NCBI RefSeq assembly: GCF_000169155.1
Contig: NZ_AAWL01000001.1
Location: 62,001 to 126,000 of the forward strand
Origin: Thermosinus carboxydivorans Nor1
GTDB lineage: Bacteria; Bacillota; Negativicutes; Sporomusales; Thermosinaceae
Length of the DNA stretch: 64,000 nt
Reading direction: 5' to 3'
Shown here: positions 60,837-64,000 of the stretch, one piece after another
Layout of the letters: each line of letters starts with the position of its first letter
Position numbering within the stretch: position 1 is the stretch's first letter
Program-made: the position numbers and the translations under genes
The notes under the pieces: generated by a model
Told to the model about the DNA's origin: nothing
Seen by the model: only the letters and a program-made list of their open reading frames with translations
The model's database searches: none

Positions 60837-61060
60837 TTGGCGTAGGTTAAAATAATATGGATGTTTTTGGTATTGGCCAATGCTTTGACGGCGTTCTGAT
60901 AGGCGCTGCTGGAAAGGCAGGCAGGGTTGGCGACCCGGATGGTCACCGCGTCGTAGCTGTCGCGGATGATTGTCCAGCCGTTGCCGCGAATGATCTTTTT
61001 TCTATGGTCATTGACCGTGCTGTTTTTCTTACTGCCGGCAAAATTCGCTTTGGTCTTCAT
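60833..61060 (-). CDS. Small basic hypothetical protein
   Basis: A 75-residue protein (MKTKANFAGSKKNSTVNDHR start, then KKIIRGNGWTIIRDSYDAVT and a C-terminal NTKNIHIILTYAN). It has a basic N-terminal tail and an alternating alpha/beta C-terminal half. ATG 61060 has AGGAGA 9 nt upstream; GTG at 61069 abuts that site. It converges on the methylase gene with a 4-bp stop overlap. No family is recognised. It might be a small nucleic-acid-binding protein, judged only from charge. Confidence 0.6.
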   Translation of the reverse strand: MKTKANFAGSKKNSTVNDHRKKIIRGNGWTIIRDSYDAVTIRVANPACLSSSAYQNAVKALANTKNIHIILTYAN

Positions 61061-61095
61061 TTTGCTCACTCTCCTGACAGTTTGGTTTATTAAGG

Positions 61096-61140
61096 AAGGC
61101 GCTTTACGCCCGCTGTCGCGGGAGTAAAGCGCCTTTGCTT
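61096..61140. terminator. Hairpin upstream of the small minus-strand gene
   Basis: AAGGCGCTTTAC pairs with GTAAAGCGCCTT, with inner CCCGC/GCGGG. The + side continues TGCTTTC. It could end read-through from the methylase on the + strand, or form the leader of the minus-strand gene. Confidence 0.5.
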
Positions 61141-61209
61141 TCTCTTGATTATTTACACATATCTTAACATATCAGCCGAAATAATAGCAATTATTTCATT
61201 AATAGTATG

Positions 61210-61223
61210 CTGTATACATACAG
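61210..61223 (+). promoter_or_regulatory. Inverted repeat upstream of gltS
   Basis: CTGTAT-AC-ATACAG in the AT-rich 61141-61414 control region. A regulator site is possible. The TGTTGTCTTTTGTAG element at 61296-61310 is discussed under findings. Confidence 0.3.
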
Positions 61224-61414
61224 TAGTTTAATAGAAACAAACTATTTGTTATATTTGTAACATAATTAATTTTCAGTTTTTACCGCAAGATTTTTTGTTG
61301 TCTTTTGTAGTTTATTGTAGACATATAAATACAATAATAAAAGGTATCATGCTTGGCCGCATGGTTCTGTTCAATAAATAATTAGTGGGACAAAATAAAA
61401 AAGGGGGGGACCTT

Positions 61415-62641
61415 ATGGAAACCAAAGTTGTAAATGGCCTTCTAATTCTAAAACTAAATATGATTCAAACAGTAGCCCTAGCAATCATTGTTTACTACCT
61501 TGGCGCGGCCATCCGGCGGCGTATTCCCCTGCTGATACGGTTCAGTATTCCTGCTCCTGTAGTGGGCGGCCTGCTCTTTGCCGGTCTGGCCACTTTCCTG
61601 CGGACCCAGGGCATACTGGGATTTGAGCTTGACAGCACCATGCAATCGGCTCTCATGATCATGTTCTTTACTACTATTGGTATGGGTGCCAGCGTCATGC
61701 TGCTCAAACGCGGCGGGCTGCCGCTGATAATCTTTTTTGTTTTAGCTGTTGTGCTTGCCGTACTCCAGAATGTTATCGGCATCGTCCTGGCGAAAGCCAC
61801 AGGCATCCATCCGCTGTTTGGCATAATTGGCGGTGCGGTAACCCTGATGGGTGGTCTGGGCACCGGCGGCGCTTTTGGTCCGCTGTTTGAAAGCTGGGGG
61901 GTTACCGGCGCTACTACAGCGGCCATTGCCTGTGCTACGTTCGGTATGGTGGCCGGCAGCCTCATGGGTGGTCCGTTTGGTGAAACCTTGATTAAGAAGT
62001 ACAACATTGCTACTCCTGCGCAGCAAGGCATCCGCGTTGACGCCGCCGCAACGGCTGTTCAGGAAACTGAGAATACCGTTGATGGCGCTACGCTGATGAA
62101 AGCTCTTGGCTTCATTCTCGCGGCAATGGGGATTGGCTCGATCGTAAGTTTCTATCTCAACAAGGCCGGCATTACGTTGCCTGCGTATATCGGCGCCATG
62201 ATCGTGGCGGCGGTCATCCGCAATATTGGCGATGTCACCAAAAGCTATGAGATTAACGAAGGTGCTGTGGAAATCATTTCCGACATTTCGCTTGCCGTGT
62301 ATCTCACGATGGCCATTAACGGTTTGAAACTATGGGAGCTTATCAACCTTGCCCTCCCGCTGACCATTATCTTGATTGGCCAGTGCATCCTGATGCTGCT
62401 ATTCTGCTGGCTGTTGGTATACTTCATTATGGGCCGTGACTACGAGGCAGTGCAGCTGTCGGTCGGCATGATCGGCTTTGGCATGGGTGCTACGCCTAAT
62501 GCCCTGGTCAACATGGCCGCCCTTAGCGAAAAATACGGTCCGGCGCCCAAGGCTTTCCTCATAGTACCGCTCATTGGCGCGTTCCTCATAGACTTTGCCA
62601 ATGCATTGATTATAACCGGTATGGGCAATATGTTCCGCTAA
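61415..62641 (+). CDS. gltS: GltS-type sodium/glutamate symporter
   Basis: A 408-residue polytopic membrane protein of the ESS (GltS) family. Characteristic blocks are FSIPAPVVGGLLFAGLATFL, MIMFFTTIGMGASVMLLKRG, GGAVTLMGGLGTGGAFGPLF and in the second half LAVYLTMAINGLKLWELINL and VGMIGFGMGATPNALVNMAA. The inverted repeats with pore-loop GxGT/GMGATP signatures are visible. AAGGGGGGGA precedes ATG 61415. It imports glutamate with sodium. A glutamate dehydrogenase gene lies 0.9 kb downstream, and both leaders share a motif, suggesting joint control of glutamate use. Confidence 0.93.
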   Translation: METKVVNGLLILKLNMIQTVALAIIVYYLGAAIRRRIPLLIRFSIPAPVVGGLLFAGLATFLRTQGILGFELDSTMQSALMIMFFTTIGMGASVMLLKRGGLPLIIFFVLAVVLAVLQNVIGIVLAKATGIHPLFGIIGGAVTLMGGLGTGGAFGPLFESWGVTGATTAAIACATFGMVAGSLMGGPFGETLIKKYNIATPAQQGIRVDAAATAVQETENTVDGATLMKALGFILAAMGIGSIVSFYLNKAGITLPAYIGAMIVAAVIRNIGDVTKSYEINEGAVEIISDISLAVYLTMAINGLKLWELINLALPLTIILIGQCILMLLFCWLLVYFIMGRDYEAVQLSVGMIGFGMGATPNALVNMAALSEKYGPAPKAFLIVPLIGAFLIDFANALIITGMGNMFR

Positions 62642-62658
62642 AAACGGAACATAAATAT

Positions 62659-62701
62659 AAAGACAGAGTCAAGCTGCTTCGCGCCTTGACTCTGTCTTTT
62701 T
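62659..62701. terminator. Terminator after gltS
   Basis: AAAGACAGAGTCAAG pairs with CTTGACTCTGTCTTT over an 11-nt loop with T-runs on both strands. It can serve the convergent minus-strand gene too. Confidence 0.9.
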
Positions 62702-62712
62702 GTCAGTCGGGG

Positions 62713-63193
62713 TCAGTAACCGTAATCGACTCGATACCATATATCGTTTATTTTTTCCCATTCCTGAACATGGGTAGATTTATTTACTCCGATAACAGGG
62801 TGTTCCAAGATAAGTTCCAGATGTGCTCTGCCTTTGTTGCCGGCCAACTCGACTTCGACAATGTGCACTTCCATGCGGTAGGTGTGTTGCGCATCGCGGA
62901 GGTTGCGGAATTCAATCAGGCTGGGCTTGGGAACGTCTTTGAAATAGCTGAGGTGGTACATCGCTTCATAATTGCGGTCGAGAAAAGCGTTGCGATATGC
63001 TTCTACCCGGGAATAGAGGGCCTGGTAATCAAGTTCCTGCAGGGTCGCCTTGACCTGGATATTATTGATTAGCTGGGCTTTTAAATACAGGTCCAGTTTA
63101 TTCTGGACAGTAGCCGGCAAACAAAACGGATAAGCCGATTACTACCACCGGCAGCCACCAGATGAACCGCTGAATAACGGGCAGGCTGGTCAA
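62713..63193 (-). pseudogene. Frameshifted membrane-anchored hypothetical protein
   Basis: A minus-strand TTG at 63193, 8 nt after GGGAGG, opens a signal-anchor (TSLPVIQRFIWWLPVVVIGL, then SVLFAG) that stops at CPE. The conserved-looking domain continues in another frame as PATVQNKLDLYLKAQLINNI to RVDYGY at 62713. Removing one T from GTTTTGTTTG near 63130 joins the two (giving SVCLPATV), so a single-base insertion in a T-run is likely. The soluble part (about 135 residues, NTF2/Cystatin-like length) has no recognised family. Confidence 0.6.
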
Positions 63194-63450
63194 AATGCAT
63201 TCCTCCCGGTCGATAAAATATGGGCTGGGTATTTTGTCTATCCTTTTAACGGTCTCGGTTCACCCCGGGCGTCGCCGGGTTGGTGACTCTATTGCTATAT
63301 TATTCCATCGATTGCCAATAATTCCTGCCGGAATGTTTACAAGGCTTACAGTCGTCCTGCTAACAAAAAGCCAGTCTTGTCCGTTTGACAAGGACAATGG
63401 CACACGGAATAATTAGATTTTTCAGAGATTAACATGTATAATTTTAAAAC

Positions 63451-63480
63451 TTTTTCTGTTGTTTTTTGTAGGCTTGATAG
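63451..63480 (+). promoter_or_regulatory. Leader element shared with gltS, upstream of gdhA
   Basis: TGTTGTTTTTTGTAG (63457-63471) matches TGTTGTCTTTTGTAG (61296-61310) at 14 of 15 positions, at about the same distance (95 and 105 nt) from the start codons. The rest of the 63194-63565 gap shows no gene. Confidence 0.4.
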
Positions 63481-63565
63481 TATCATTAAGCAATGAACAG
63501 AAACATTGCGGCCAAGTAAGAAAAATATTTTTTCTCAATCAAATCTTCTCAAGAGGTGTTATAGA

Positions 63566-64000
63566 GTGGAGCAAAAACAACATCTTAATCCTTTGGAAGT
63601 GGCGCAGCAGCAGCTGGAAACTGCCGCCAACCACTTAAAGCTTGACCCGCGTATCCATGCTATTCTCAGAGAGCCGAAGCGCTTTTTCGAAGTATCCATA
63701 CCGGTGCGTATGGACGACGGTAGTGTCCGCGTTTTTAAAGGCTACCGTTCGCAGCACTGCGATGCCATCGGGCCGACCAAAGGCGGTATCCGTTTCCATC
63801 CCGACGTTACTCCCGACGAAGTGAAAGCATTGTCTATTTGGATGACTTTCAAATGCGGCGTCATCGGCCTGCCTTACGGCGGTGGCAAAGGCGGCGTTGT
63901 TTGCAATCCGCAGGAATTGTCGCAGGATGAATTAGAGCGGCTTAGCCGCGGCTATATCCGGGCTATTGCCCAATTTGTGGGCGCAGATAAGGACATTCCG
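63566..64000 (+). CDS. gdhA: Glutamate dehydrogenase (N-terminal part, runs off the window)
   Basis: The first 145 residues of a Glu/Leu/Phe/Val dehydrogenase-family enzyme, cut by the window end. It begins [20 protein letters not shown]. The family blocks [20 protein letters not shown], the [20 protein letters not shown] segment and the substrate-binding [16 protein letters not shown], with catalytic Lys, are present. GTG at 63566 follows AAGAGGTG at 7 nt. It would interconvert glutamate and 2-oxoglutarate plus ammonia. The order gltS then gdhA fits glutamate uptake and catabolism. Confidence 0.93.
   Translation, partial: MEQKQHLNPLEVAQQQLETAANHLKLDPRIHAILREPKRFFEVSIPVRMDDGSVRVFKGYRSQHCDAIGPTKGGIRFHPDVTPDEVKALSIWMTFKCGVIGLPYGGGKGGVVCNPQELSQDELERLSRGYIRAIAQFVGADKDIP

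Noticed and set aside
58050-61069. A full DISARM/BREX-like or DUF499-type defence system around the DUF1156 methylase
   Set aside because: No helicase, DUF499, PglZ or phospholipase D gene lies in the window; only the methylase is present.
63195-63416. 73-codon plus-strand frame opposite the signal-anchor gene leader
   Set aside because: No ribosome site and no coherent domain pattern; the minus strand has the better gene start here.

Overview
The window looks like a chromosomal segment of a diderm, spore-forming anaerobe of the Negativicutes (Sporomusa/Thermosinus/Pelosinus type). This is inference from gene content. Low-GC Firmicute hallmarks (GlcT antiterminator, HprK/HPr, a YtpB-type sesquarterpene synthase, TTG/GTG starts behind strong AGGAGG sites) sit beside an RND efflux pump, which needs an outer membrane. 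Anaerobic features include a DcuC transporter, a Tat-exported [NiFe] hydrogenase and a molybdoenzyme. No rRNA, CRISPR array, transposase or integrase was seen. Most genes lie on the + strand.

Layout. 1-9 kb: a gamma-glutamyltranspeptidase-like enzyme, then a LytS/LytR-type two-component system followed by a DASS carboxylate transporter, a lactate-racemase-domain protein and a GlcD-type FAD oxidase. This reads as a hydroxycarboxylate sensing and use block. 9-14 kb (minus): a tetR-MFP-RND efflux operon with a candidate operator over its own promoter. 14-24.8 kb: BASS transporter, rRNA methyltransferase, pseudouridine synthase, amidohydrolase, Tat-exported polysaccharide deacetylase, CorA, two tRNA-Ser genes, a DUF3870 protein, dipeptide epimerase and DcuC. 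25-33.4 kb: a complete four-gene Wadjet-type (JetABCD, DUF2397/DUF2398/SMC-like/DUF2399 variant) anti-plasmid defence operon. 33.4-40.9 kb: a more A/T-rich glucose block, glcT-ptsG-hprK-ptsH-ptsI-pfkA, with two RAT/terminator switches. 41-48.9 kb: exported hypotheticals, Pol IV, a UPF0180-like protein, a peptidase T-like peptidase, a short FtsH-like protease with a membrane partner, and a YtpB homologue. 49-51.7 kb: a frameshifted orphan substrate-binding lipoprotein and a LarA-like enzyme behind a leader hairpin. 51.9-57.1 kb: an unusual operon joining a Tat-exported molybdopterin oxidoreductase and a four-cluster ferredoxin subunit to a group 1-like [NiFe] hydrogenase, with a TGTGA-N6-TCACA site upstream. 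57.6-57.8 kb: a dense DnaA-box cluster, then tRNA-Arg and an orphan DUF1156 DNA methyltransferase. 61.4-64 kb: GltS glutamate transporter and the start of glutamate dehydrogenase, which share a leader motif.

How the parts fit: carboxylates and amino acids (DASS, DcuC, BASS, GltS, GlcD, LarA, GDH) and H2 (hydrogenase) would feed an anaerobic metabolism. The PTS block adds regulated glucose uptake down to phosphofructokinase. The Wadjet operon is the only complete recognisable defence system. Two genes (near 50010 and 63130) carry apparent single-base frameshifts beside short homopolymers, so either recent decay or sequence error is possible.
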